From Hevea brasiliensis (Eukaryota; Streptophyta; Magnoliopsida; Malpighiales; Euphorbiaceae): a stretch of 64,000 nt of DNA. The notes below the pieces were generated by a model. That model did no database searches. It worked only from the letters and a program-made list of their open reading frames with translations, and was not told the DNA's origin. The position numbers and the translations under genes are program-made. Below, piece by piece: positions 36,780 through 50,778 of this stretch (positions within the stretch are counted from its first letter, which is position 1; every line of letters starts with the position of its first letter). Location of the stretch: positions 77,489,652 through 77,553,651 of the forward strand of contig NC_079496.1 in the NCBI RefSeq assembly GCF_030052815.1. The letters run 5' to 3'.

Positions 36780-39700
36780 TGTGACATCCCTTACCCGTCT
36801 ACAGTGTAGCCGAGCAAGTTATGCCACTCAGTGTGCCGGAGCACCAATTTATGTTTCTATTACAATTTATCCCTTTTAATTCATTTATTTTCAATTTTGA
36901 TAAATCTGAATTTTTCCACAAATTTTATAGAAAATCGGACAGAGTGCCGGCTGTAAATTGGAAAATAGTTCTTCTGAACCTGTTTAAAAGCACTTCCAAT
37001 ATAATTTCCAAATCCAAACTCTATTATACACATTTCAAAGTCAATCTCAAAATCTCAATCTCAAATCACAACACTATTTTCAGAAAATTTTCTCTTCACT
37101 TCATTACTGGAAGCACATTCATAAATATTTCTCAACATAATATACAGAAAATTTCAATAATATGAAATTTCATATATTTACATCATTACATAATTATAAG
37201 AGTTTATAGTTACAATCCAAAACTAATACAAAATGCAAAATACAAAATGCTACCCAAAATCCTAATGTCCTACCATACGCAGTGCAGATATGAGGTGACT
37301 CTGGATCCCGGATGCAACTCTGAAGGCTCACCCTGTCTGATGTCTGCTGGGCTCCCCAGCTAGGTCTCTAGTACCTGCGCGTGGTAAAAGCGACGTGCTA
37401 AGCAATTCTGCTTAGTGGTGATAATATAAAATAAAATAAAATATAATAAAAATAAGCATGCAGAATGTATGTTTACATTTTTTAGCAGACTTAATTTTTG
37501 ATATTATTTGCAGTGTTATTCAAATAAAATTTAGTAAGGTTTATTATCATTGCCTGAGTAATCTATATTAGTCGACGAGACTGGATAAATGGGTAAACTG
37601 GCACTGGGTACTAAGTACCTCGGACCATCACACCATCGGTCACATTGCGTCTCCCGGTGTGCAACAGAACAGCTAATAAGCTGTAATAATTGTCAGGGTT
37701 AAAACCCAAGCATATCAAATCAAATAACATAGCTAAAGGCTATTATGTCACAGAATGGCATGGGAAGCCATGAAACACAGAATGGCATAAAGCCATATGC
37801 AGTACTGCTAACAGAACCCTATTGGCATGCCAACCTATCCAAACCAATCTTGCTAGGTATACTAGGGCATTTTACACTTTTAAGTTTCACAATTTTTGAA
37901 ATTTAAGTTTTAGTGTTACTATTTCATTCATTGGTCAACAAAAATGTTGACTTTTGCATAGGCAATAGGTGCATTGGTTCTAATACTCCCGACATACCAC
38001 ATTTTGCATTCTAAATTTGTTGGTATTGATTGCCAATACCATTTCTAAACTTAATGTTAATTAGATAGAATTTTCAGTTTTCATTCTTTGTTTTTACTGT
38101 TCCATTAGTCATTTTTGCAGTGGGAATTTGGAAAAATGATCAACATGAAAGTTGTTTCTTATTTTGTCTAGTTGCATTTCCTTTTTTGAATCACTCCATT
38201 TGGAGTTTTGTAGATCAAGTTATGGCCCAAAAACCACAACTGGCCGGATTAAAATTTTTTCAGAATTTCTGGACTGATCAAATCTATAGTGTTAGGAACA
38301 GTGATTGCAACTCACTTTTTGAATATGTTCTGGTCATAATTTGGTTAGGTTTCTACAGGAAAGTTTTTGGTCTATATCTTAGCTTGTTGCTGGTAAAATT
38401 TCAGGTCAATTGGACCTTTCTACACTGAGTTATAACCAAATGACCAAACACTATTCATTTGGTCATTTTGGCCAGGTAGAATACAGGTCACCCGGATTAG
38501 GGCAATCTTTTGGTCATCTTGGGCATGGTTTCTTCACCAAAGTTGTGCCATTATGTGTCTAGTTTTACGACCAATTGGCCTTGCACCAATTGAACCTTTA
38601 CAATTCAAGTTATTGCTGCCCAAACCTGCTGGACTCATGCCCAGTCCTACAGGTCACCAAGGGCAGCCACACTAAGCTCCAATCCCACTGCACAATGCAC
38701 TTCATTTTTTATTCAAACAATACCAAATGGTCACTAATTGACCATTAAAACCTACTTTCATTATAACATGTTCAAAGTCTCATTATTTCACCACAAACCC
38801 TAACTCAAATATCACAAACCATGCATTATCATGGCATTTCATCACTCCACTCAATTCATGCATATTGAGGGCAGCCAAACTATCATTTTAACTCCATAAA
38901 ACTCATCATAATCATACCCTAACCAAGGCTTCCGAAAATCATGGGTTGGCATACAATTGGTATTCAACAAATTTTCTTTATAAATTGCACTCATACATAG
39001 TCCTTAACATGAGTTTAAGGTGAAAACTAAGGTTAGGTCACTAACCTGTATGGAGTGAAGTTTCCCCACTTGCTAGGGTTCTTGTTTTCCTCTTCTTTTT
39101 GCTCCCAAAAGAATCTCCAAGATGCAAGAACACTTTTTTGTGTTGGGAGTATAGGGTTTTACTGGGTAGAAGTTAGTGAAATCAAGCTTTGAAAAAGCTT
39201 GAAAATGGTGGTTATGGAGGAGGGTCATGGCAAGGAAGAAGAAAGGGAGAGAGAGATCTGATTTTTTGTTCATTTTCAGCCCATTTTGTCTCTTTAAAAT
39301 AAGTTTATGCCATGTGTCCATATTGGATAGGTTGGGAGAATCTTAATGACATCATTATGATGTCATAAGTCCATTTTCTTTCATTTTCTCATCTTTTCTT
39401 GTCTATTTAATTGCAATTAAATTTTTAAAAACATTTATTCATATTTTATGTTATATAAATTATTTATTTAACTGGACAAGTTGGCCAAAAATCATCTCTG
39501 AAGATGAAATGACCAAAATGCCCTCCGTTTGGCTTAACGAGCCAAAATTGTTTGTACCGATAGAAAAATTTTTCTAAGCATTTCCTTGGTATTCTTATGC
39601 CATAAGAACCTCAATAACCCTTCTCTGGAGTCCCAATAATTATTTTATAATTTTCCCCCGGGTCTAGGGCTCCTAGTTGCGAGAACCGCAACTTCTCACT

Positions 39701-39906
39701 AGGTTACCCATCGCTAGGGCACCGGCTCATTTAACTTGGTTGTATTTTATTTCTAAAATTTTTCCTAAATTTTTCTTATTAATATTTGAGTTAATTATGG
39801 TTCCTCACTTTAGTTTAAATATTTTTCTGGACATTCTAGCTGTCCAGACCGACATTGGTCACTAGAATAATAGACTGTATGGACTAGCTAAAGTGAGGAT
39901 GTTACA
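36780..39906 (-). mobile_element. Chromovirus solo LTR, 3127 bp, in gag
   Basis: It begins TGTGACATCCC and ends GGATGTTACA, with the TSD CTTTT (36775-36779 and 39907-39911). It is closest to the LTRs of the element at 13403-24445 along its full length. That includes GCAGTACTGC (37799-37808), TTGGCATGCCAA (37822-37833), the stem-loop near 37398-37415, and a telobox near 38803. No internal region, hence solo. Confidence 0.94.
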
Positions 39907-39911
39907 CTTTT

Positions 39912-40520
39912 TCTGCTACATATAATCCAGCATGGAGGAACCATCCTAACTTTTCTTGGGGAGGTCGACAAGGGCAGCAATAGAATTATCAACAACCTCC
40001 AAATTTTCAGCAACAATAGCAGAATTTTCAGCAAAATAGAGTATCACCTGGATTTCCACCATAAAGGAATGAAAATGCACCTATTCCACAGCCACCAGTT
40101 CAGTCTTCAGACGAACATTCAATTTTGAAGTCTATGATGGAGAATTTCTTAACTACTCAATAGAAACAAGGAGAAATGATTCAACAATTAACTTCAAGGA
40201 TAGACTAGCTTGCCACTTATAATAGGATGTTGGAAAACCAAATAACTCAACAAGCAAGCTCTTCTAGCAAAGCACAAGGAAAACTTCCAAGTCAACTAGA
40301 GAATCCTAGAGAACATTGCAAGGCAGTGATCCTAAGGAGTGGGAAAATTATGGGAGAAAAAGAGAAAGATGAGGTAGAAGAGGAAAAGAAGAAAGAAAAT
40401 GAAGACAAGAATGAATTCACTTTGAATCATGATGAAGTTAATGAGGAAGCAAACAAGAAGAAGGAAGTTGAAAAAGAAGAAGAGGAAAAGTAAGTGCCTC
40501 CACCACCATAAAAGCCACCA
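39912..40520 (+). pseudogene. Athila-like gag, C-terminal part
   Basis: It continues gag after the solo LTR. A Gln-rich segment (PPNFQQQ and QNFQQNR) is broken by TAG codons at Gln positions. Then comes the frame 40227-40493 with ENPREHCKAVILRSGK, which marks the gag/protease border in Athila-type elements. A Lys/Glu-rich acidic linker closes it at TAA near 40491. No zinc knuckle is seen, as in many Athila gags. Confidence 0.82.
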
Positions 40521-41534
40521 TTGCCATATCCTCAGAGGTTTCAGAAAGCGAAGCTAGATAAGCAGTTCGGGAAATTTTTGGAAGTTTTGAAGAAGTTATA
40601 CATCAACATTCCATTTATAGATGCAATTTATCAAATGCCCTCATATGCTAAATTCCTAAAAGAAATTTTGTCAAACAAGAGGATTTTAGAAGATTATGAA
40701 ACTGTGGCATTAACAGAGGAGTGTAGTGCTCTCTTACAGAATAAACTTCCACCAAAATTGAAGGATCCAGGAAGTTTCTCTATTCCTTGTCACATTGGGG
40801 ACACTAGTATTGAAAAGGCATTGTGTGATCTTGGAGCTAGTGTAAGTTTGATGCCACTCTCCATTTGTGAAAAGCTGAAGGTAGGAGATTTGAAGCCCAC
40901 CACCATTTCATTGCAACTAGCTGATAGATCTATCAAATATCCAATGGGAATTTTGGAGAATGTGCTATTGAAGGTTGGAAAATTTTTTATTCCTATGGAT
41001 TTTGTGATTCTAGAGATAGAAGAGGATGTAAGAACACCCATCATACTTGGAAGACCATTTTTGGCTATTACAGGAGCTAATATAGATGTAAAGAATGGGA
41101 AATTAAGGTTGAAAGTGGGAGAAGAGGAAATAGAATTCAATTTATTCCAAGATTGCAAGAAATCGATTGTGGTAAATTCTTGTTATAAGGTGGATGTTAT
41201 AGAAAATGATACTGGAATGGAAGATATTAAGTTGGAGGGAAGTCAAATTACTCTTCATTCTCAGTGTAATCAGCATACAGTGTGAAAGAAAAAGTCTCCT
41301 TTGCTACTTCCTTTTGATAAGAATGAAACTCCAAGAGTAAAACTTAAGGCTCCATCTAAACAACTCAAAGTAGAAGGTTCATATCAAGTTTGTAAGAGTA
41401 ATTTGCAAGGTATGGTTGGGATTCTAAACAAAGCAACAGGTGTTTTCATAGTCAATGGGAAAAAGTTGAAGTACAAATTTATTGCATCACTTGTTGAGAA
41501 GGGAGGCAACACTTTCCAATTCCAACCACCATGA
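40521..41534 (+). pseudogene. Athila-like aspartic protease and polyprotein tail
   Basis: The frame at 40521-41285 contains YPQRFQKAKLDKQFGKFLE and FLKEILSNKR, then a retropepsin with LCDLGASVSLMPLSI (active site DLG rather than DTG) and the flap-side LGRPFLA. This is typical of Athila protease. A TGA at 41283-41285 is followed by 41301-41534, ending VNGKKLKYKF. That resembles the FKVNGHRLK motif at the very end of gypsy pol. RT, RNase H and integrase are therefore missing between protease and pol end, so the element seems internally deleted. Confidence 0.8.
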
Positions 41535-41881
41535 ACTGAAAAGGGGTCAAGCTAATGACCTAAAATTAGCGCTCTTTGGGAGGCACCCCAAAAAATTTTT
41601 CCTTATACTTAACTTTTCTTTTATTTTGTTTCATCTTATATCCCATGGAACTCAATTTTGACATTAAAATTTCTTTTTGCAGGTTGGTGGAGATTTTTAA
41701 CCAAATGTATATTCTAAATTGAAAGAATTAATGCCTGGGAAGTTACTGAACCTTATATTTGTCTTCCATGATGCATATTGATTTTAACAAAGTCAAATCT
41801 GAACTAATTTAAGCTTCATGTCTGATTGCAGCAACATGGTGGAGTGAAAAGCCATTTTAATTGCAGCATTTTGAGGAAATT
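41535..41881 (+). other. Athila-like 3' untranslated stretch
   Basis: This noncoding sequence follows the polyprotein tail. It includes AGCGCTCTTTGGGAGGCACC, a pattern often seen after pol in plant Athila-type elements. It is interrupted at 41882 by a chromovirus LTR. The 3' LTR must be outside the window. Confidence 0.6.
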
Positions 41882-44208
41882 TGTAACACCCCTCACCCGA
41901 CTATAGTGTACCCGAGCGAGGCGTGCTACAATCAGTGCCGGAGCACCCTAACTTATCTTACTTTATTTTTTTAATAATTTTGAATTTTTTTAATTTAATA
42001 TTAATTATTTTTCGATAGAGAAACCAGCGGAGTTTCCCCTATTTTATTATCGTTTGGTATATTTCAATATTCACCTGTTTGAAATTCAACAATATTTTCA
42101 AAATAAAATCTTATCCATGCTAATCATAATTATCTCATCAATCATTCTCATAATTTTCTCATATTTCAAATCTCATCCATACATTTCAATTTCATAATCA
42201 TTTCCATACATTTCCATTCATACTCAATTCATATGTAAACATTCTCAAATTACATAAGCAAAATTTTTAAATTTCCTTAATTTACATAATTTACAAAATA
42301 ATTACAAAATTTCATAATTTACATGATATATAAATTAATTACATATGAAAAAGCTAATTTATTAATTTACATCGCATTCCTATTAATTACCTGTTCATAG
42401 TATACATTATAATACAATATCAAAGCATTTTATACAAAATATAAAATAGGATCTACATGGGCCCTATCTACAAGTATTGCTGAGGAGGTGACAACCTTGA
42501 ATACTTCAGACACTTCTGCAGATCAGAACTCCCAAAATTCCCAGTCAATCGTTGTAACACCCTCACTGTAGCAATTCCGTACATTATACTGTTCCGGTGA
42601 CTAGTGTCGGTCCGGACAGCTAGAACGTTCAGAAAAATATTTAAACTAAAGTGAGGAACCATAAATAACTCAAATATTAATAAGAAAAATTTAGTAAAAA
42701 TTTTAGAAATAAAATACAACCAAGTTAAACAAACCGGTGCCCTAGCAATGGGTAACCAGAGTGAAGTTGCGGTTCTCGCAACGAGGAGCCCTAGACCCGG
42801 GGAAAAATTCATAAAGTAATTTTTGGGACTCCAGAGAAGAGTCATTGAGGTTCCTATGGCATTAGAATGCCAAGAAAATGTTTAGAAAATTTTTTCAATC
42901 GGTACAGACAATTTTGACCTGTTAAGCCAAACGGAGGGCATTTTGGTCATTTCGCCTTCAGAGGTGATTTTTGGCCGACTTGTCCAGTTGAGTAAATAAT
43001 TAATATGACATAAAATATGAATAAACATTACTAAAAATTGAATTGAAAATGAGTAGAGAAAAGAAGAAAAGAAAATGAAGGAAAATGCTTAATTATGACA
43101 TATGATGATGTCATTTAAAAGCCCCCTCCAATCACCATTTGACAAACCAATAAAAAGAGATAAAAATGACTTAAAATGAGATAAAAAAACAAAGGAAACC
43201 AGCAGTTTACTTCTTCATACGGGCTGGAATAAGAAAGAAAGAGAAAGAAAGAAAGAAAGGAAGAAGGAGAAGGAGATGAACAGTAGCAGAAATAGGGGTT
43301 CAGCAGGGCAGCATCTTTCTCTTCCGTCCAGGTGAGTTTGGCTCAACATCTACGGCTGATTTTTGGATATGTTTGAGCTATGTATGTGTGGAAGTTATGG
43401 TTAAAATTTGGTGATTTTTCAACGGTTGGATTTGGAGAAATATATTATTAAACACAGGCTGTCTGTAGGTTAAATTCTGAATTTTGGCTACTGAAATTTG
43501 AGAAAAATAAATAGTTAGGATGCTTATAAAATTATGAAATTTGGTAAAAATGATATTTGGGATGTTGAGGCTGCTGGGTTAAAATTTGGTGAATTTTAGA
43601 CTTGTGGTTTATGAGATATAAATTGTTTTGCATGAGCTGTCTGAGTAAGACTGATTTATGCAAAAATTCAGATTTTGAAGGGTTGAATGAATGTTTTGAT
43701 ATCTCATGATATAGAGATTTTTCGATGCTAAAATTTTTACTGATATTGTACAGGGATGTCTTGAATATATGGTTAAAATTTGGGATTTATCTAACGGTTA
43801 GATCATTATATATAAATTTGAATGCACAAGCTACCAGATTGGGTATTAATGGGTGGTTGTGGATTTAAGATTTATGATAGGAGTTTAGTCCAATTTAAGG
43901 GGAAATGCTGTTGAATTTTTATTGGATATTTAATTTAGGAAAGTGAAGTTATAATTGATTATGATTATTATGATTCTAGGAGAAATCTTGAAGAATAACA
44001 AGCTCAAGGTTGGTTTCAAAAAGGTTAGTGCATATTTATACCTAAATCCCTTTCATTCCATGTTAAGGACTTAAAGTGAACAAGAATTTGTAAATTAAAT
44101 GAAAAGAATTCATGTGTATGTATACCATGAATTTTGGAAGCCCTAAGAAAGGAATGAGTTTGATTGTTTTAATGGACTTAGAGTGAATTAGAGATTATGT
44201 TTAAAGTG

Positions 44209-44232
44209 TATATATATATATATATATATATA
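44209..44232. repeat. (TA)n microsatellite
   Basis: Twelve TA units lie inside the inverted solo LTR, absent at the equivalent place in the other LTRs. Confidence 0.9.
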
Positions 44233-46009
44233 AGGAATGAAAGAGTTAACTAAGGAAATTTGTGAAAACCTTGACTTTGAGCTAGGGTTTGGGAGTGAAA
44301 ATTTGACTTTGCTTAGGAAATTGTTAAAGAACATTCTAATGGTCAATTAGTGACCATTTGGGGTAAGTTGACCATAATTAGGAGTGAACTATTGCATGGC
44401 AAACTGAAATGGGCATGCTGCTTAGTGATAGCAGCAGGGAGGCTGTGAGTCCAGCCTATTTGGACTGCCATATCTTTGGCTGTGTAGGTCCAATTGGTGT
44501 TTGGCCAATTGGACATGAAACTAAACTTATAATGACACATTTTTGCTGCAGAAACCATGCCCAAAAGACCAAAGCAAGTGGACCAAAAGTTGGCCCCAAT
44601 CCGGGTACCCTGCAAGCCAATTCTGTAGAATGACGGCCATAACTCACTGTAGAAATGGTCAATTGACCTGAAATTTTTACAGCAACAAGTTAAGACATAG
44701 AAAAACAACTTTTATGAAGAAACCTACCCCAAATTATGACCAGAACCTAACCCAAATGGCAGTGGCAATCACTGTTTATGGTACTGTAGATTTGGTAAAT
44801 TCTGCAGAATTGAAATCCGGCCAGCTGTGGTTTTTGGACCATATCTGGAGCTACAAAACTCCAAATGGAGTAATTAAAAAAAAATAAATTCAACTAGACA
44901 AAATAAGGAACAACTTTCATGTTTACCATTTCCTTAAATTCCCACTGCAACAGGACCCAATGGAACAGTAAAGTTGGGTCACAAAAACTGAAAATTCTGC
45001 TCTTTTGGTTTTAGGTTTGGAAGTGGATTTGGTGGTTAATTCCAACAAGTTTTAAATGTAAAATGTGGTACATTGGGGGTGCTAAAACCAATGTACCTAT
45101 TTTCTATCTAAAAGTCAACATTTTTGCTCACCAATGAGGTGAATAGTGACACCAAAACTTGAAATTCAAAATGTGAAATTAGAAATGCATCTAGGGGACT
45201 TTAAATTGCAATTGGCAATTAATACTAGCAAATGTAAAACTCAAAATGTGGGATCTTGGTGTAATTAGAACTAATATATCCATTAAGTAGAAAAAGTCAA
45301 TATTTTGGTGGACTAGTAAGGTGAATAGTAGTCAAAATAATTAGCAAATTAAGATGAAGACCTAGAACCAATTCTAAGCTTAATGCTTAGAATGGTATGA
45401 CAAATGTGGACTATGCATCTTAGTCAAAATTGTTAAAAGGAAATTAAGAGCATAAATTTGAAGTCCATGAAATTTTCATGGATTACTAGAAACATGAAAA
45501 ATAAGTCATCTAATTGATGTAAATAGATAGTTAGGGCTTATATGCCCATCACAAATGGAATTCATAAAATATTAGTAACTCAACTTGAAATATAAAATTT
45601 GCAATTACATAAGTAGATTCTTGAATGTATAAATGAGAAAAGGAAAAATGTTTTGAATACAATGGTACATGTGAACCATTGTTTAGAATTGTGATTAATA
45701 TGAATAACATAAAGAATGAATAAATGAACCATATTAATGTATGAATGAGACATTAGTTCTCATTATTGTAGAAAGGAGAAGTATTTTGAGTACAATGGTA
45801 TAAAAAAGATAATTGATGTGAATTGTGATCATATAAATGATCAAATGAATGTATGAATTAAAATTGAAATTTATTATGAAATAATGAAGTCATAAAACAC
45901 AATATTTTAATGTTTAATGATATTATGTGCCCTTGTATTGCCTAGACATGTGTGTCAGATTGGATAGTTTGGCATGCCAATAGGGTATTGTTTTAGCAGT
46001 ACTGCAAAA

Positions 46010-46112
46010 AGCTTTATGCCTGTATTTATGGCTTTGTGCCCGCATTCATGGCTTTATGCCCGCATTCATGGCATTATCGCAACATTCATGGCTTTTATGC
46101 CCGATTATGTGT
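46010..46112 (+). repeat. GCCATGAAT/GGCATAAA short tandem repeats in the inverted LTR
   Basis: About five units of roughly 20 bp, here seen as TTTATGCCCGCATTCATGGC, are the reverse complement of the arrays at 48020-48118, 53284-53385 and 58556-58652. Confidence 0.85.
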
Positions 46113-49100
46113 ATCATGGCTTTTTAGCCATACTGACTGCATACGTGGTTGACGTTCTGCGTCCCATGGTATGACGGCCCGAGGCACCGCGGTGTCCAGT
46201 GCCAATGACCCGTTATCCAGTTTAGTCACCGTCAGAGGTTACTTGGGCAGTGTAATTTATTGAAATAAATTAAGACTATTAGTAATTAAAAATATTAGAA
46301 ATCAAATAAATGAGTTAATAAGACTTCAAAAGAATTAGTTAGAATTATGAAATGATCCAAACCACATAAAAAAAAAATTATTAAGTAAAATGATAAAATA
46401 GTTGCAAAAATAGGTATAACTTAACTAAATATTTTAAATGTGCTTTCTATTGCCATATGAATATAAACTGAGTATTTTTATTAATTCTATATATTGTACA
46501 TTATCACTGTGAATTTAGGAATTAAACGCTTCCAAAGCGGAACAAATTAGAACAAAAGATAATTAATATTAGACACATTGTATTAAATTAAATTGATTCT
46601 TAAATATTCAAATTATGCTTCGTTCTTTCTTTATTGGTATATTATTTTCTTGTTCTATTATTGCACCACTAAGCAGCAATGCTTATCGCGATGGATTTGT
46701 TTCTCGCAGTACTTTGACTAAGATTTTTGGAGTCCAGATCTGCAGAAGTGCCTGAAGTAATCAAGGTTATCACCTCCTCAGCAATACATGTAGATAGGGC
46801 CCATATAGATCATATTTTGTATTTAGTATAAAATGCTAGATATTGTATTATAATGTAGATTATGAGCAGGTAATTAATAGAAATGTAATGTAATTTAATA
46901 AATTAGCTTTTTCATATGTAATTAATTTATATATCATGTAAATTATGAAATTATGTAAATTAAAGAAATTTGAAAATTTTACTTATGTGATTTGAGCATA
47001 AATGAGATTGTATGGATTCGAAGACAGATTTGAAATATATAGATAATGCATGGAAATGAATATGAAATTGAGATATATGAATGAGAAGTAAATTATGAGA
47101 TGGTTATGAAAATAATTGATGAGATTTTATTTGTAAAATATTATTGAAACTTTCAAACAGGTAAATAGTAAAATACGTCAACTGGTAATAAAATAGGGGA
47201 AACTCCGCTGGTTTCTCCGTCGAAAAATAATTAATATTAAAATATAACGAGATCAAAATATGAAAGGAATAAAGTAAGATAAGATAGGGTGCTCCGGCAC
47301 CGAATGTAGCACACTTTGCTCGGCTACACTGTAGTCGGGTGAGGGGTGTTACAATCGTCCATTGGGTTCTAGCTTCATTACCTGTGCGAAGGAAACAATT
47401 CCATCGCGCTAAGCATTGCTGCTTAGTGGTGCAATAATATAACAAAAAAAATAATATACAAATAAAGATAGAAATAAAATTCAGATAATTAAGATTTATT
47501 TATACTTCACATGCGGTTTCTAAAATTTAACATATTTTATCCAAATTTAGTCTTCTTTGAAAGTGTTTATTTCGCCAATGCACAGTAATAATGTGCAAAG
47601 AAAAATGATCTAAATATAATAAGTTTATGCTTATATTATTATATAAGTCACATTTGTAATATTTATTTATGTTACAATTTTCTTTGCTAATCTTTTAGCA
47701 TTTTCTCAATATTTGCTAGGTTGTCTCAAATTATCTCATACTAAGTAAATTTTAATATTGGTCCAGTTCATTTCGATTCTTTCTAATAAATAACTATTCT
47801 AATTTATTTTAGGTCATCTTACTCATTTATTTTATTTAATTTCTAATATTTTTAATTGCTAATATTCTTAACTTATTTCAATAAATTTTACTGCCCAAGT
47901 AACCTATGACAGGCTGACTAAACTGGATAACGGGTCGTTGGCACTGGACACCGCGGTGCCTCGGGCCGTCGCACCATGGGACGCGGAAAGTCAACCACGT
48001 ATGCAGTCAGTATGGCTAAAAAGCCATGATAACACAATCGGGCAAAAAAGCCATCAATGTTGTCATAAAGCCATGAATACGGGCATAAAGCCATGAATAT
48101 AGGCATAAAGCCTTTCGCAGTACTACTAAAACAATACCCTATTGGCATGCCAATCTATCCAATCTGACACACATGTCTAGGCAATACAAGGGCACATAAT
48201 ATCATTAAATATTAATATATTGTGTTTTATGACTTCATTATTTCATGACAAATTCCATAATTTATACATTCATCATAATATTCATATATTCCTTACATCA
48301 TTCATATTGATCACAATTCACAACAATGGTGTTCATGTACCATTGTACTCAAAACATTCTTCATTTCTCTTATAAAGAAAACTAATGTTCAATTTATATT
48401 TTCATGTGATTCATTTATTCATTACAATATTTATATGAATTCATAACTCATACAAGGTGTTATTATCTTATTTGTAATGGAAACATAAATCCCAATGTAA
48501 ACCTCATCTCATTTATACTCAACAATCCATCTAGGTTAATGTCATTTCATATTCAAGTGGTATTACTTATGTTTTATTAGACCTACTAGTAATGGGAATA
48601 AATCTTAACTATATACTCACATAACTTAAATGTTCATTAAGTCATTTAGGTGAATTACTATTTCTATTCCAAGTAATCCATGAATGTTTCATGGATTCCA
48701 AATTTCATACCTTAATTTTCTCTACCAATTTAGTTATTATACTTTGTGTCTTTGTATTACTATTCACATTACTATTCACTCAAACTGTTGACTTTTTAAT
48801 ACATAATAAATTTATTGAACCTAAGTTCTCCAAGATACCACATTTTGCATTCAAAATTTGTTAGTATTGGTTGCCAACACCATTTATAAGCTTAATGTTA
48901 ATTGGGCAGAATTTTCAGTTTTCATGCCTTGTTTTACTATTCCATTGGTCAATTTTGTAGTTGAAATTTGGCAAACTGATCAACATGAAAGTTGTTTCTT
49001 ATTTTGTCTAGTTGCATTTCTTTTTTTGAATAACTCCATTTGGAGTTTTGTAGCTCAAGTTATGGTCCAAAAACCACAACTGGCCGGATTGGAATTCTGT

Positions 49101-50765
49101 CCAGAATTTCTAGACTGACCATATCTACAGTGCAATGAACAGTGATTGCAACTCACATTTTGAATATGTTCTGGTCATAATTTGGGTTAGATTTCTTCAT
49201 GAAAGTTGTTGGTCTATATCGCAACTTGTTGGTGGTAAAAGTTTAGGTCAATTGGACCATTCTACACTGAGTTATGGCCAAATAACCAAACACTGTTCAT
49301 TTGGTCATTCTATAGAAACAGACTGTAGGTCACCCGGATTAGGGCAAGCTTTTAGTCCACTTGGTTTGGTTTTATGGTCATGGTTTCTTTACCAAAGTTG
49401 TGCCATTATGTGTCTAGTTTCATGTCCAATTATCCTTGCACCAATTGGACTTCTATAATTCAAGTTATTGCTACCCAAACCTGCTAGACTCATGTCCAAT
49501 TCTGCAGGTCACCATGGGCAGCCACACCAAACCTAAATTCCACTACTCAACACACTTCATTTTTTATTTAAACAGAAATAAATGGTCACTAATTGACCAT
49601 TAAAACCTATTTTCATCATCACATGATCAAAGTCTCAATTTCATGCTCAAACCCTAACTCTAATTTTCAATTCATGGCATACACACACCAAACTCATACC
49701 AAATCACTTTATCCATCATCTATACTCATCAATAACATAATTAAGCCACTTAATTTCATCAAAAACCAACAATCCTTAAACTTTCTCATGGCTGCCAAGT
49801 TTAGAGATTTCATTTACTCAAGTTTTTCTTTTAATTTCACACAATTTCTACTTGATTTAACATGCTTACAAGATTAAAGAAAGAAAAGAAATTGTTTTGT
49901 GCACTAACCTTTTTGAGCTTCACTTAACCTTGATTAAACCTTCCTAATCTCTTCTTCTTTGGCTGCCAATAGCTTTTTCTAGGTAAAAGATCAAATTTTA
50001 GTGAAGGGACTTGGAAATTTTGGTGAACAAATGGAGAGGAAATTCAAGCTTTTAAGCTTGAAAATGGTGGAATCTCCTCTCTCTCTCTCTCAACGTTTTT
50101 GGCTGCCCAAAGGTTGAAGATGCATATTGGTTTTTCAATTTTATTTTGTCTCTTTTATCTATTTTAATGATTTTAATAAATTGTGATTGGTGGAGGAAAT
50201 TTAAATGACATCGTATGATGTCATAATTAGCATTTTCTTTCATTTTCTTTTCTTCTCTTGTCTACTCATTTCCAATTTAATTTTTAGTAATATTTATTCA
50301 TATTTAAATCATAATAATTATTTGCTTAACTGGACAAGTTGGCCAAAAATCATCTCTGAAGACGAAATTACCAAAATGCCCTCCATTTGGCTTAACGGGC
50401 CAAAATTGTCTGTACCGATTGAAAAATTTTTCTAAGCATTTTCTTGGCATTCTAATGCCATAAGAATCTCAATGACCCTTCTCTAGAGTCCCAAAAATTA
50501 TTTTATAATTTTTCCCCTGAGTATAGGGCTTCTAGTTGCGAGAACCGCAACTTCTCACTAGGTTACCCATCGTTAGTGCACCGGCTCATTTAACTTGGTT
50601 GTATTTTATTTCTAAAATTTTTCCTAAATTTTTCTTATTAATATTTGAGTTATTTATGACTCCTCACTCTAGTCTAATTATTTTTCCAGATATTCTAGCT
50701 GTCCGGACCGACACCGGTCATTGGAACAGTAGAATGCATGGAATTGCTACAATGTGGGTGTTACA

Positions 50766-50778
50766 ATTCTTTCCCTCT
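50766..50778 (-). other. Polypurine tract of array copy 1
   Basis: On the minus strand AGAGGGAAAGAAT lies next to the LTR start. The AAATTTCG/CGAAATTT dyad follows at 50784-50803. The equivalent in copy 2 is 56034-56046. Confidence 0.82.

Larger units (their letters stand above)
42553..47353 (+). mobile_element. Inverted solo LTR, 4801 bp, inside LTR1
   Basis: It begins TGTAACACCC and ends GGGTGTTACA (perfect 10-bp terminal inverted repeat), with TSD ATCGT at 42548-42552 and 47354-47358. It is of the same family as its host LTR but lies in opposite orientation. It has TTGGCATGCCAA (45969-45980), GCAGTACTGC (45996-46005), a stem-loop (46668-46685), GA-rich tracts (43225-43275) and a (TA)n tract (44209-44232). 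It is about 0.7 kb longer than the array LTRs. No gene. Confidence 0.93.
41882..50765 (-). repeat. Array LTR1, split by an inverted solo LTR
   Basis: It begins TGTAACACCCCTCACCC and ends GGGTGTTACA. The pieces are 41882-42552 and 47359-50765. It contains the 20-bp-unit GGCATAAAGCCATGAATA array (about 48020-48118), TTGGCATGCCAA (48142-48153), a telobox near 49648 and a CT tract (50077-50091). No gene. Confidence 0.92.

Noticed and set aside
48020..48118. CRISPR-like array of 20-bp repeats
   Set aside because: Units are directly adjacent with no unique spacers, and the setting is a plant LTR.
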